Shown: positions 34,147 to 44,083 of the stretch, piece by piece
Layout of the letters: each line of letters begins with the position of its first letter
Numbering within the stretch: the first letter of the stretch is position 1
Origin: Adineta vaga
Taxonomy: Eukaryota > Rotifera
Reading direction: 5' to 3'
DNA length: 64,000 nucleotides
Assembly (NCBI GenBank): GCA_021613535.1
Contig: CP075492.1
Coordinates: 8,060,001 to 8,124,000 of the forward strand
Position numbers and translations under genes: made by a program
Notes under the pieces: model-generated
What the model saw: the letters and a program-made list of their open reading frames with translations, nothing else
Told to the model about the DNA's origin: nothing
Databases searched by the model: none

Positions 34147-37100
34147 ATGACTTCGGATCTTAATCTATTCTTATATCCAAATGAAAATGGTTTCATTGGT
34201 AAACTTGCATTGAATACATCAGAAAATGCTAATATCAAGGAAAATCTTCTATCGAAATCGAAAATTTCTACCATTGTCATTCTCGATCGATCTGGTTCAA
34301 TGGGTAATTCTGTTCCAAGATTTGTCAATCAAATCTTACCTTCTGTTTTCAAAATTCTCGATTATAATGTAAATGAGATCATTACATTAATTACATTTGA
34401 TAGTAATGCAAATTTATATCAAATGCCATTGGAAAAATTTCCTAGTTTTAGTATTAAATGCCAAGGTTCAACAAATATGGCAACGGGTGTAGCAACACTA
34501 ACTGATTTTATTCTGAAGAAATTACCACAAGATTGTCGAAGTTTACGATTATTAACAATATCTGATGGTGAAGTTTCAGATCAACAGCAAGTTCAAACGC
34601 TTGCAGCTCAATTAACTTCATTTATTAAAAATGATTATATAATCAATTCACAAGCTGTTCGCTTATTTACTTCGAGTTCTCAACCTGATACACGAGCTGT
34701 ATCAAGTCTTTTACAATTAAATAACATTTCAACTGTTCATCTACTTGATCTAAAAACTAGTTTATCTGATAAAGAAATATCTGCTACTATTGCTAGTCTA
34801 TATTCTGAAGATTCATTAGATCAACATGCTGTTCTGAAATCGAATGAATCGATTCTAAAAAGTACACCCTGGCAAGAAAATACTTATGACACAATTTCAT
34901 TATTTCCTGGTGAAAATTTATTTTGGTTAAGTGAATTTCCAAGTGGAAATTTAACTGTCGGTGATACAAATGTTCAAATTCATATACAAGAAAGTTTAAC
35001 TGTAGATACATATGAAAAATTATTACATACAAAAATTGAATATTATATAAATCAATTGAAAATTTTGAAAGTAGTTAATACAAAAGAATCACAAAATGAA
35101 ATCAAAACAATGACGACGTATTTTCAAAATATGGAAAGTTCATTATCAGCCAATGAAAATGATGTTAAAATTCTTCTCAATGATTCAAGTTTACGTGCAC
35201 GTTTACAATATTTGAAAAGTTCAATTTTACGTCGAAAAAAATCATTTATTATGCGAATGTCACAAATTGCTAATGATGATAAAGTTTCGCAATTGAATTC
35301 GGCTCAACAAGCCGAATATTTACGTGCTGTAGATAGTTCATCGAAAAATGCACGTGGTTTAGCAAGACGTGCTGTGACACAAGGATTAGATTTTAATGAA
35401 ATTCTTCGAAAAGAAGTTCGACAAATGGCACAACATATAGATGAATTAAAAAATATTAATGATGATGATCATTTAGTTTCATTTTTTTCACAAGATACAA
35501 CACTGGGTGGTATTCGTGCTGTATGTCAACTCGTTGCTGACAATATGTTAGATGATACAGATGCGAATGATATTTTACGAATGGTTAATATCGTTGGAAT
35601 TGCATGTGCAGGTCCAATCGGAGAATTTCCAGATCCAATGACTTGGCGCGTCAATGAAATCTATCAAGGTTGTTATGTTAGTTTAGCTGATGTTCTCATG
35701 GCTTTTATTCAATCGAAAGGACAACATTTACAAACACCTGCAACAAATAAAACTATCACTAATGTCATACCAATTATTGAAGATGGACGTATTGCAAAAT
35801 TTTTACAAAAATATGCTCCTTCTCTACTGGAATATACATGTTCCATTGGTATGAGACGTTTACTAGCCGATGTACCCATGACAGCTGGTTATACAATTTG
35901 TGCCGGTATTTGGAAATTCATTGAAGATTTAAATACACACAAATCTGAATTACATCTGAAAACATTCGAACAAGTAGTAAAAACTTATGAAATTATTATT
36001 GGAAATTATTTTCAACATGTCATGCCTTATATTAAAGAACAAAAGAATGATATGTCGTATTATATTGCAAATAATGGAACAACAAATATGATTAGTCCAA
36101 TGATTAAATTATATCGTGAAAATGATGCAAATAAATTAAAACAAATGCCGAACATTTTACGTGCGCTATATACATACGAAATCTGGCAAGGTGTTCGTCG
36201 ACAATATAAAAATCGTGATGATTCTGATTTAATTGCTCAAAAAATGCTCGAACGATTAATTGGATTAGATTTAAATAAATACAAAACATCATTACAACCA
36301 TTATACGAACCTGAACCGACATTAAATGAAATTTCATTTCATGATCAATTACATATCGATCAAACTTATCTTGATGAATTACTTCAAACAGTTTATTATG
36401 TTGATTATGTAACACTATTGCCGAAATATATTTCTGCTGTTGTGAATAATAATACTGATAGTATTAAACAAATCTCATCCATTGATGAAAATTTCATTTG
36501 CAAAGAATTAAAAATCGATTATGATTTACAAACGTTTAAATTTTATAATGTTTTTCAAGCATTGTACTATACTAGTAAAGCTAGTCGAGTTGATAGTGAT
36601 AATGAAACAATGAAAATGATCGATTTAATTGATGAACAAGCTGCACAAAAGATTGTACAAGATTATATTCGTAAACGATTTGAAAATCAATATGCAACAG
36701 ATTTAGCGACAAAAGGACAAGTTGAACGAACAACATTAACTTCAACATTAGTTCAATCAATTTTAGATGCTACTGAACATAATGAAATGGTTACATTGAT
36801 ACGCGAAGGTTTAGTACGTGGTAAAATTCGAGTAGCAATTGCTAATACATCAAGTTTAGGATTTGCAGAATTGCAAAATCGATCATTGGATTTGCATGAA
36901 ACTGTTCCTCGACGTTTAGATATCCTTGCAGTTCTTCTCTTAGGACGAGAATATAAAAAGAATGATGAACCCGTATGGAATAATGGTAATGCTTTATTTA
37001 CATCGAAACTAGCAGAATATAAGCGTGCTTTTGTTACATTGGGTTTTGCTGGAGTATGGGAAAAGATAAGAGCTGAACATAAGAACCGTACTTTATATAC

Positions 37101-37278
37101 TTATCGTGATGGATTTAATCGACATGGACATGGTAATACAAAGCCATCGTATTGGGCGCATGGACATATGACCTTGCAATTGTTCAAGGAAAATGTCTCA
37201 CCTGAAGATTTCAAAGAATATTGTGAAATTCATCATGATTGTTGCGGAGTGTCACAAATCATCGGACTATTGAAATAA
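34147..37278 (+). CDS. very long intronless protein with N-terminal von Willebrand factor A domain
   Basis: One frame of 1043 aa from ATG 34147. Residues about 35-230 form a VWA domain: STIVILDRSGSMGNS carries the full MIDAS motif D-x-S-x-S, followed by STNMATG and LLTISDGEVSD with the distal metal-site residues. The remaining 800 residues match no family I can name; they are helical, rich in Asn, Gln and Asp, and end in a segment with clustered His and Cys (HGHG, AHGHM, EIHHDCCG) that could bind metal. No signal peptide and no TM segment, so cytosolic or nuclear. VWA domains of this type usually serve protein assembly. The 3.1-kb uninterrupted frame is striking beside neighbours split every 100-300 bp, so gene transfer or retroposition is possible. 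AATAAA follows near 37308. Confidence 0.85.
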   Translation: MTSDLNLFLYPNENGFIGKLALNTSENANIKENLLSKSKISTIVILDRSGSMGNSVPRFVNQILPSVFKILDYNVNEIITLITFDSNANLYQMPLEKFPSFSIKCQGSTNMATGVATLTDFILKKLPQDCRSLRLLTISDGEVSDQQQVQTLAAQLTSFIKNDYIINSQAVRLFTSSSQPDTRAVSSLLQLNNISTVHLLDLKTSLSDKEISATIASLYSEDSLDQHAVLKSNESILKSTPWQENTYDTISLFPGENLFWLSEFPSGNLTVGDTNVQIHIQESLTVDTYEKLLHTKIEYYINQLKILKVVNTKESQNEIKTMTTYFQNMESSLSANENDVKILLNDSSLRARLQYLKSSILRRKKSFIMRMSQIANDDKVSQLNSAQQAEYLRAVDSSSKNARGLARRAVTQGLDFNEILRKEVRQMAQHIDELKNINDDDHLVSFFSQDTTLGGIRAVCQLVADNMLDDTDANDILRMVNIVGIACAGPIGEFPDPMTWRVNEIYQGCYVSLADVLMAFIQSKGQHLQTPATNKTITNVIPIIEDGRIAKFLQKYAPSLLEYTCSIGMRRLLADVPMTAGYTICAGIWKFIEDLNTHKSELHLKTFEQVVKTYEIIIGNYFQHVMPYIKEQKNDMSYYIANNGTTNMISPMIKLYRENDANKLKQMPNILRALYTYEIWQGVRRQYKNRDDSDLIAQKMLERLIGLDLNKYKTSLQPLYEPEPTLNEISFHDQLHIDQTYLDELLQTVYYVDYVTLLPKYISAVVNNNTDSIKQISSIDENFICKELKIDYDLQTFKFYNVFQALYYTSKASRVDSDNETMKMIDLIDEQAAQKIVQDYIRKRFENQYATDLATKGQVERTTLTSTLVQSILDATEHNEMVTLIREGLVRGKIRVAIANTSSLGFAELQNRSLDLHETVPRRLDILAVLLLGREYKKNDEPVWNNGNALFTSKLAEYKRAFVTLGFAGVWEKIRAEHKNRTLYTYRDGFNRHGHGNTKPSYWAHGHMTLQLFKENVSPEDFKEYCEIHHDCCGVSQIIGLLK

Positions 37279-37714
37279 ACATTTATATTATTTTCCGATG
37301 AGTTTGAATAAAAGTATCGAAGAACATTTTTCTAGAGTGAGTACTTTTCAAAAAGTTCACACTGGCTTTCCATGTAGAGAGGTTTCACAGTATATTCATT
37401 TGATAAGATTGAAATTCTCTGAAAGTCCTCAATGGTGATCTTTCAAAACATAGAACAATTAAATTATGAAAAATAAATTTCATCAATATTAAAATTCAAA
37501 TTGCGAAGTCTTTTAAAAGTCTTATTTTTCATAGGACAAAGACAAAGAAGTCATAAAATATCTACTGCCTTCTTTTTCATTGTTTGAATTTATAGTTCAA
37601 GTCGGGTGTCACATGTTTGTGTAAAGTCAGAAACAATTCTCTCATCAAAGGTGTTACTCAGTCAATGATTAAGCTGATCTTCGTATCAATAAAATCTTAT
37701 TGACGCACAAAACT
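37279..37714. other. intergenic between VWA gene and tandem membrane-protein pair
   Basis: Holds the VWA-gene 3' end (AATAAA near 37308) and the 5' flank of the gene at 37715. Nothing else is recognisable on either strand. Confidence 0.55.
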
Positions 37715-38374
37715 ATGGGAGCTGGAACAGCCAATACAATAATGCAAGGATTATCAAAATATAGTTCTTTTCTGACATGGTTGCTTGTCGGCGCTCTGGT
37801 AGTGGGCGTAGCACTCGCTTCAATATCAACGTTGTATATTAGAGAAAAATGTAAGTATATAAACTTTTAGAAAGCGGCATTGTAGTCTAATAATGTTTAC
37901 TTCTATTTGATTTCAGCAATATCAACTGCTACAACAACATGTCCAACGACATCAACTATAGCAAGTAATTTAAGATCTTGTTTTGATAGGCTATTCTGAA
38001 ACATCGACGTAATATTATGTTTCCGTGTAGCCCAAACAAATACAAGTCAAGCTAATTCGTCACAAACATCACGTCAAGCATATATTTGTGGAAATGTAGA
38101 ATTGTATACACTTTGGCAATTATTTAACAGCAATGGAATAACAATGAAAATCAATACAACAATCTGTAACTTTAATTCTACTCCACTCTATTTCACTAGT
38201 ATGGCTGGCACTCATAATCATTGGGTGGCAACAGGTTATACAGCTATCTATTCTGCATCACAAAGTTTATTTACTGTATATGCACAATCAGCAAGTTATC
38301 CAAACAATACACAATTACTTGCTTTATCTCAGACATATCAATGGAATGTGAACTGGTTTGGTCTTCTCAACTAA
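37715..38374 (+). CDS. small membrane-anchored protein of unknown family, tandem copy 1
   Basis: Three exons: 37715-37850, 37917-37964, 38031-38374 (175 aa). A single TM helix near residues 19-38 (FLTWLLVGALVVGVALASI) follows a short N-terminal tail. Next come a Thr/Ser-rich linker (about 50-80, encoded partly by the 48-bp exon 2) and a compact C-terminal domain of about 90 residues. Landmarks there: CGNVELYTLWQLF, TPLYFTSMAGTHNHWVATGY, TAIYSASQ, then Q-W-N-V-N-W-F-G-L-L at the end. The layout fits a type II membrane protein or a secreted protein with an uncleaved anchor. I do not recognise the family. A close paralogue with the same exon pattern follows at 38635, so the pair arose by tandem duplication. 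Confidence 0.8.
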
Positions 38375-38634
38375 AACTGTTTTTCTTTCTGTATTGTATA
38401 TCAACGTTATTTGATATAAAAAAAACTGAAATATAGGATGTGATCAGACCATTTCTATGATCATTATTAATATTATGCAGATTGAAAATTCTTGGCAAAA
38501 ATATATTTCATCATTCGAAGAAGAAATCATACAATATTCATTGTAGTTTTTTTCTCTTCGTTCTCTAAAATTGATACAAACAAAGTGACTTGCTTACTTG
38601 GAACTTATGAAAATAATAATCATAGTAGACAATT

Positions 38635-39339
38635 ATGACGACAGGATTATCAAAATACAGTTCATGTTTGACATGGACCCTTATTGGTGCTCTGATAGTG
38701 GGTGTTGCACTTGCTTCTATAACAACATTGTATATTAGAGAAAAATGTACGTACATATTTCTCTTGCTTATACAGAATATTTCGAATGAATCCTGTGTAC
38801 AATTCTGCTAGACTCCTAGATAATATTTCTAACTTAGCCTTCTTTTAGCAATATCAACTGACAAAACAACATGTACAACAATATCATCTGGATCAAGTAA
38901 GTTATTTGTTATACTTTAGAATTCGAATAAATTTTGAGAATAACTGCGAAGATGACCCTTTTTGTCAAATCAGAAAAAGAAAAGGTTTGTTTTAATACAA
39001 ATTTCAGCGTGTCAAACAAGTTCATCATTAACATATCGACAACCATACTACTGTGGAAATTCCACATCCTACACACTTTGGCAATTATTTCTCACCGACG
39101 GGATCACTATGACTATTGATACAAGTATTTGTAATTTTAACGCCACTCCTATATATTTCACAAGCATGGCTGGTATTAGTTATCATTGGGTTGCAACAGG
39201 TTATACTGCTATCTATTCTGCATCACAAAATACCTTCACGGTTTATGCTCATTCAGCAACCTACCCAAACAATACACAATTGCTTTATTTTTCACAATTT
39301 TATCAATGGAGTATCAATTGGTATGGTCTTCTTGATTGA
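38635..39339 (+). CDS. small membrane-anchored protein of unknown family, tandem copy 2
   Basis: Three exons: 38635-38746, 38849-38896, 39008-39339 (163 aa). Same plan as the upstream copy: TM helix (CLTWTLIGALIVGVALASI), a 48-bp linker exon and a C-terminal domain with CGNSTSYTLWQLF, GITMTI, TPIYFTSMAGISYHWVATGY, TAIYSASQ and QWSINWYGLLD. The domain's Cys, Trp and aromatic positions are shared, while the linker is diverged in length and sequence. This pattern suggests selection on the extracellular domain. Function unknown. Confidence 0.8.
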
Positions 39340-39523
39340 AACTTTTATTTCTATTGAATATTTACTTTTTATGAAATAATGTATTCATTTATAGAATATA
39401 TGTTACTTCTAAGAATGGAAATAAATTTTTTCATCATGTTTATATATTAAAATAAGATTAATGTATATCAAACATAAATTAAAAGATAATGAAACAATCA
39501 AACTGAAGACATATAATTTTATT

Positions 39524-40645
39524 TTAACGTAAATCATCTTCATCATCATCTAATTGAATTGGTTTAGTTCCACCAGTTGACGATGGAGTTGGATTAGTAG
39601 TAGTAGTAGCTCGTTGTTGTTCATTGTTATTCGTTGTTGGACGTATCCATCGTTTAATTAAACGAACAAATTCTGGTTCTATTGCCATAAAATAAGGTTT
39701 CTATCGAATGAAGAAAAATCATGCAATAAATATACAAATTCACCGATTCACTTACTTGACAACGTTGACTAATTAAATCTTTATCATCTTGATCAAATGC
39801 ATCAAGTAATAATTCAATATGATCATGTTCTTCCCATTGATCAAACGATGGATAAGTTTGGCATGCTTGATCAAAAATATTTCGAGCAGCAACACTATCA
39901 TCATTAAATAATTTCAATAGTATACGGTAGAGTATAACACGATTGATACGATCAAATCGATCCATTTTAGTTAAAACAGTCGTAACTGTTTCAAGTAATT
40001 GTGTTGTTTGTTGATAATTACCAGTTCGAATAGTTTGCATAGCAGCTTTTTCATATAAATCAGCTGCTTGATATGCTTTCTCTTCTTGTTCAGCTAAACG
40101 TGCAGCTTTTAAATAAAAATCAATGGAAATAGCACGATCAAGTTGTTGAAATTGTGGAGCACAACGTTCATAAAGAATAGAAGCTGAATCACGATAACCT
40201 AGTAACGAAATTTAGGATTGAGTTTTCATAAATTAGTATGAAATCGATTTTATACCTCCTTCAATATACAATTGTCCGGCACGATCATAATATTTAGCAG
40301 CAGTTGGTAAATCTTGTAATTGTTGTGTCATTTGTGCTGCTTGCTCATAGGATTTCGCAGCGAAAAATGGAGTTCCTAAATAGATTAGTATTATCATCAT
40401 AGATGTTGAACGAAGAAGAAGAAATTACCTTTTTGAATTTGTAATTCACCCAATCGAATTGATAAATCTCGGCATTGTTCATATTTTTCTGCTACACGAT
40501 AACATGTACATGCTTTATCAAATTCATCAATAGCTGAATCTAAATCTGGTTTCCATTTCATAAATGATGTCTTCATATATTTTTCACCTTGCTTAATATG
40601 CTCTTCTGCTTCTCTAATTTTTGCCGAAAAATTTAAATTAAACAT
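39524..40645 (-). CDS. NAPG: gamma-soluble NSF attachment protein
   Basis: Adaptor that brings the ATPase NSF to SNARE complexes so they can be taken apart after membrane fusion. Four exons: 40645-40429, 40375-40256, 40198-39756, 39700-39524 (318 aa; human gamma-SNAP is 312). The start reads AEEHIKQGEKYMKTSFMKWK, which is diagnostic of the gamma rather than alpha form. TPR-like helical pairs follow (AAKYYDRAGQLYIEGG, AASILYERC), and LLLDAFDQDDKDLISQRC matches the C-terminal part of the family. The tail ends in an acidic stretch (LDDDEDDLR), like vertebrate gamma-SNAP. ATG 40645 aligns with the family start. Confidence 0.94.
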
Positions 40646-40892
40646 GATTTCTACGTTTGTTTATCTACAAGAAAAAAGAAATTTAACAAATCCACCATTT
40701 GATTTTCATGATACACGAAAAAAAGATGTATGCAACGTTTCGTTTTTTGTACACCGTTGATGATTAAAATAAGAAGATATGACGCATGGTCTGTAATACT
40801 ATTGGACTAATACATCTTACCGAAATTTCTAACGATGGTCAACTCCATCTAGCGATCTGTCGAATAATGCATTTACTTTTCTTCTTATTTTA

Positions 40893-42533
40893 TTATGGAA
40901 ATAAAACGAATATTAAAAAGGACAATAATGAAAACGATAGAAAGTGTTGGGCAGCAGACGATGTCGGTTTTGTATTACAATGATTATTTGTCCATTGACA
41001 ATTTTTGATGTTCGAACAATCTTGCTCAGTTAAATAACCATTACAATCACCATCATCAAGATATTTTAACACGAATTTACATCGATCGATGAAGTGTTGT
41101 TCGAAACCAGATCGAATATTAAGACCATCATTTCCAATATCAAATGTGTATACTGTTTGATTTATTTTATATGATGGCCATGGTTGTTCTGATAAATGAA
41201 ACTTAGTAAAATATTCAATCATTTGTGAGGATAGAACTATTTCAGCTGGTGTTAATATAGCCAGAGCAAATGGAATATTAAATACATAGGGAATTTCTGT
41301 TATATGTGTAGCATTGAAATGTAATGGTGAAAATGCCCAATTTTCAGTCGGATGAATGAAAAAATAAGCATAAATTGATGATGGAGAAAGTTGTGCAAGA
41401 TGATTGAAAAGATAAATACTTGGACAATTTGACAGATAATCACCAATTAGCCAACTAAATGCTTTAAAATAATTTTGATCTGTTGTCGAAGGATCATATC
41501 GATTGATTAATTCTTGTGGTACTTGAAATTGTTCAGATAATTGATGGTATCTTGCAGATGACACTGCCATATCATTTCCATTGAATATAAATGTTGCACT
41601 TTCACCTTCATTAGAATTAAATCCACCGAGAACATTGGCTTTTTTATTGAATAAACCTTTTCGAATCAACGTTAACGGTTGGTCAGATAATTGAGATGAT
41701 TCACCAATACATGGCCACAATGTAGCCCAATTAATTGTTGATTCTTCATACAATTTCGATCCATTCAATTGTTGAAAACAAGTTAAATTTGATTGACATT
41801 CAGGAAAAGCAGTATTAAGAAGTTTCCAATTGATTTGTTCACTTTCCATACAATTAGCTAATCGGAAAGGTCCAGATGATTGTAAGACAATGGATGAGTA
41901 CAATGACCAACTAGATTCCATGAGAAAATGTGCAATATTAGAACCACCACCAGCTGATTGACCAAAGAGCATAATATTTGTTTTATCACCACCAAAGGAT
42001 GGAATATTTTCTTGAATCCATTTTAATGCTAATTGTTGATCCATCCAACCAAGATTACGTGGACGAACATTTGGTATTGGAAAAAAACCAAATATTCCAA
42101 GCCGATAATTTAAAGTAACAATAATCGATTTCGACTTTTCAGCTAGATTAGCACCATCATAATCATTACTTGAACCTGCGGTGTAACCACCACCATGTAA
42201 CCAAACACGAACTGGTAATGAAGTATTGATTGTATTCGGTACCCAGATATTTAGAAATAAGCAATCTTCACTTTCGGGTATTGGAAAAGGTAATTTAAAT
42301 GAACCAAATTGATGACAGATTGGTCCGAATGCAGTAGCATTTAAGACATCAATCCATGGCTTAGGAAATTTCGAGGGTGACCAACGTGATGGAATCTCAC
42401 CATAAGGAATACCTAAATAAGAATCAACAGTAGCCGATGATGTTCCAAGAATATCTCCATTTGGAGTTTGAACTAGTACAGATTGAATAGCAATGACTAA
42501 AGTAAGGCAGATAACTAGTTGATAAAACGACAT
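40893..42533 (-). CDS. secreted type-B carboxylesterase, intronless
   Basis: Alpha/beta-hydrolase of the carboxylesterase/cholinesterase family, 546 aa in one exon. An N-terminal signal peptide (residues 1-21, YQLVICLTLVIAIQSVLV) is followed by YLGIPYGEIP and EDCLFLNIWVP. The oxyanion-hole motif is HGGGYTAGS, the nucleophile elbow is GQSAGGGS (Ser near residue 190), the acid is probably the Glu in FNSNEGES, and the His lies in NATHITEIPYVFNIP. Together these make a complete Ser-Glu-His triad, so the enzyme should be active on esters. The last 20 residues are hydrophobic (FLSFSLLSFLIFVLF) after a Ser-rich segment, which suggests a GPI-anchor signal. The stop lies 247 bp upstream of the gamma-SNAP start on the same strand. 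Confidence 0.92.
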   Translation of the reverse strand: MSFYQLVICLTLVIAIQSVLVQTPNGDILGTSSATVDSYLGIPYGEIPSRWSPSKFPKPWIDVLNATAFGPICHQFGSFKLPFPIPESEDCLFLNIWVPNTINTSLPVRVWLHGGGYTAGSSNDYDGANLAEKSKSIIVTLNYRLGIFGFFPIPNVRPRNLGWMDQQLALKWIQENIPSFGGDKTNIMLFGQSAGGGSNIAHFLMESSWSLYSSIVLQSSGPFRLANCMESEQINWKLLNTAFPECQSNLTCFQQLNGSKLYEESTINWATLWPCIGESSQLSDQPLTLIRKGLFNKKANVLGGFNSNEGESATFIFNGNDMAVSSARYHQLSEQFQVPQELINRYDPSTTDQNYFKAFSWLIGDYLSNCPSIYLFNHLAQLSPSSIYAYFFIHPTENWAFSPLHFNATHITEIPYVFNIPFALAILTPAEIVLSSQMIEYFTKFHLSEQPWPSYKINQTVYTFDIGNDGLNIRSGFEQHFIDRCKFVLKYLDDGDCNGYLTEQDCSNIKNCQWTNNHCNTKPTSSAAQHFLSFSLLSFLIFVLFP

Positions 42534-42823
42534 TTCTTTAAATGTAAGAAAACAAAATATGCCCTACTGTCTTTTTAACTAATATTGACATACAATGTCA
42601 CTGATAAATAATAAACTTGTTCTTCTAATCATATATGAAAAGATTAAGGAGAGAAGTATGTTGATTCAGATAACGAACGAGTCAGAAAGACAACTTTTTC
42701 GTATCCTCATCAAACTCAACCGATTTTAATATTGAAAAGAACATTTTTTTTCTTTCAAAAGTTTATTTTCGAACTTTTATTTTATTCAGATCAATATTAT
42801 ATGTAATACATGTCAAAAATGAT

Positions 42824-43631
42824 TTATTTTCCGCCAATGATTGAACCATGAACGTTGTTGATGGTTTCAGAGATTGATCCGAGAACATTGAGACCATGAC
42901 CAACGAGTTGTTCTTGGAGTTGTTCCCAGTGTGGTTTGGAAGCATCAAGAATGTTTGAGCCAAGAGCTGAGAGGCTACCGAGGGCACCTGAGAGAGCACC
43001 TTGAGCAACTGTAACAGCAGCACCGATTTGTTGTTGGAGTGCTAGAATATTTATCAGGATATTCAGTCTGATTATTTCACAATAAATAATTGGATATTCA
43101 CTTACAGCTAAAGATATCAAGGAAGGCACGTGATCCACCGATTCCACCGAGAACAGCAGCTAAACCTTGGTTAAGGAAGTGTTGACCAAGTTCGATGAGT
43201 GGTGTACTGATTTGTTGGAGGAAGCCATTGAAGATTCCAGCAATATCAATGCTAGCACGACCTATTTTGTATGAAATGGAATGATAATGAAAGATATACT
43301 AAAAAGCAAATGAATACATACCACCGATGAGACCGCCAAGTCCACCAATAATTTGAGCAAGAGCTGCATTAATGGGTCCAACAATTTGAGGTTTGATTTG
43401 TTCAGCGATGTTGTTAAAGAATGGGTTGCTTTCAATAAAGTCGTTGAAAGGTTGGAGTTGGATAGCAGCTTGATTAATGGAGTTAATAATGTTAGTTTGA
43501 AGTTGGCCCATGATAGTTTGAGCAGCAGCTTGACCTTGTTGGATAAGTTGTTGGATGAATCGGCTTTGATCATCTGAAGCCATTGAACCGGCAACACAGG
43601 CAACTAAGATAATAGCAAGAGCAGCTTTCAT
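42824..43631 (-). CDS. small secreted hydrophobic-repeat protein, copy 1
   Basis: Three exons: 43631-43322, 43261-43106, 43041-42824 (227 aa). A clean signal peptide (MKAALAIILVACVAGSMAS) is followed by a Gln/Asn/Ile-rich helical region, a Gly-rich block (QIIGGLGGLIGG), and a C-terminal domain with GAAVTVAQGALSGALGSL and SKPHWEQLQEQLVGHGLNVL. Almost no cysteine remains after the signal, so it is not a disulfide-rich secreted protein. I do not recognise the family. Codon use is GC-richer (CTC, GCC, GGC, ACC) than in its neighbours, which suggests strong expression. Exon lengths are identical to those of the paralogue at 53013-53819, and the last exon is almost identical in DNA. A TATA box lies about 70 bp upstream. 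Confidence 0.87.
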
Positions 43632-44083
43632 TGTGTTTGATATCTTTCGAAAATAAACTAGTTTGAAATATAAATTATGGAAACTATCAAACTCTTGTTG
43701 TTTTTATAGTTTCATTCATATCTAATTTTATTCTCATACACTATGAGAATACTGTCAGTTGTCTATAATCTCTACAATAATCATAGTACCGATAATTGCT
43801 ATTGTTCGTATTATTAGACTTATCGCCTACAATATTTCGACCTAAAATTTTGAAATTTATTGAGAACGACTACATATGTCACATAAACGAGTATTTGATA
43901 GACAGAGGAACGTATTTTAGGAACGTCCTATTTTTGTATTCTTGTGAAAAGTATCGAAAACGCAGACATAGATGACACTACTTGTGAATATTACTCCTAT
44001 TTCTTATTTGTTGTTAATCAGAACCATTGATCTATTTGTCATTGACAGTTGAGATTTTTTTGTTTGAATATATTTCTAAAACG
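43632..44083. other. divergent intergenic region between secreted protein and CABIN1
   Basis: Both neighbours start outwards from here. Apart from the TATA box at 43701-43709 I see no defined element. The CABIN1 side has no TATA-like box close to its ATG. Confidence 0.55.
43701..43709 (-). promoter_or_regulatory. TATA box of secreted protein copy 1
   Basis: On the minus strand the sequence reads ACTATAAAAA, 70-78 bp upstream of the ATG at 43631. Its paralogue has a similar box (TATAAAAGG) at a comparable distance, which supports both calls. Confidence 0.65.

Noticed and set aside
36104-36415. 103-residue minus-strand frame in the VWA gene
   Set aside because: Antisense shadow within a 1043-aa plus-strand frame with a proper VWA domain.
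43353-43577. Plus-strand frame within the secreted protein gene
   Set aside because: Opposite strand to an exon with a signal peptide, splice sites and a conserved paralogue.
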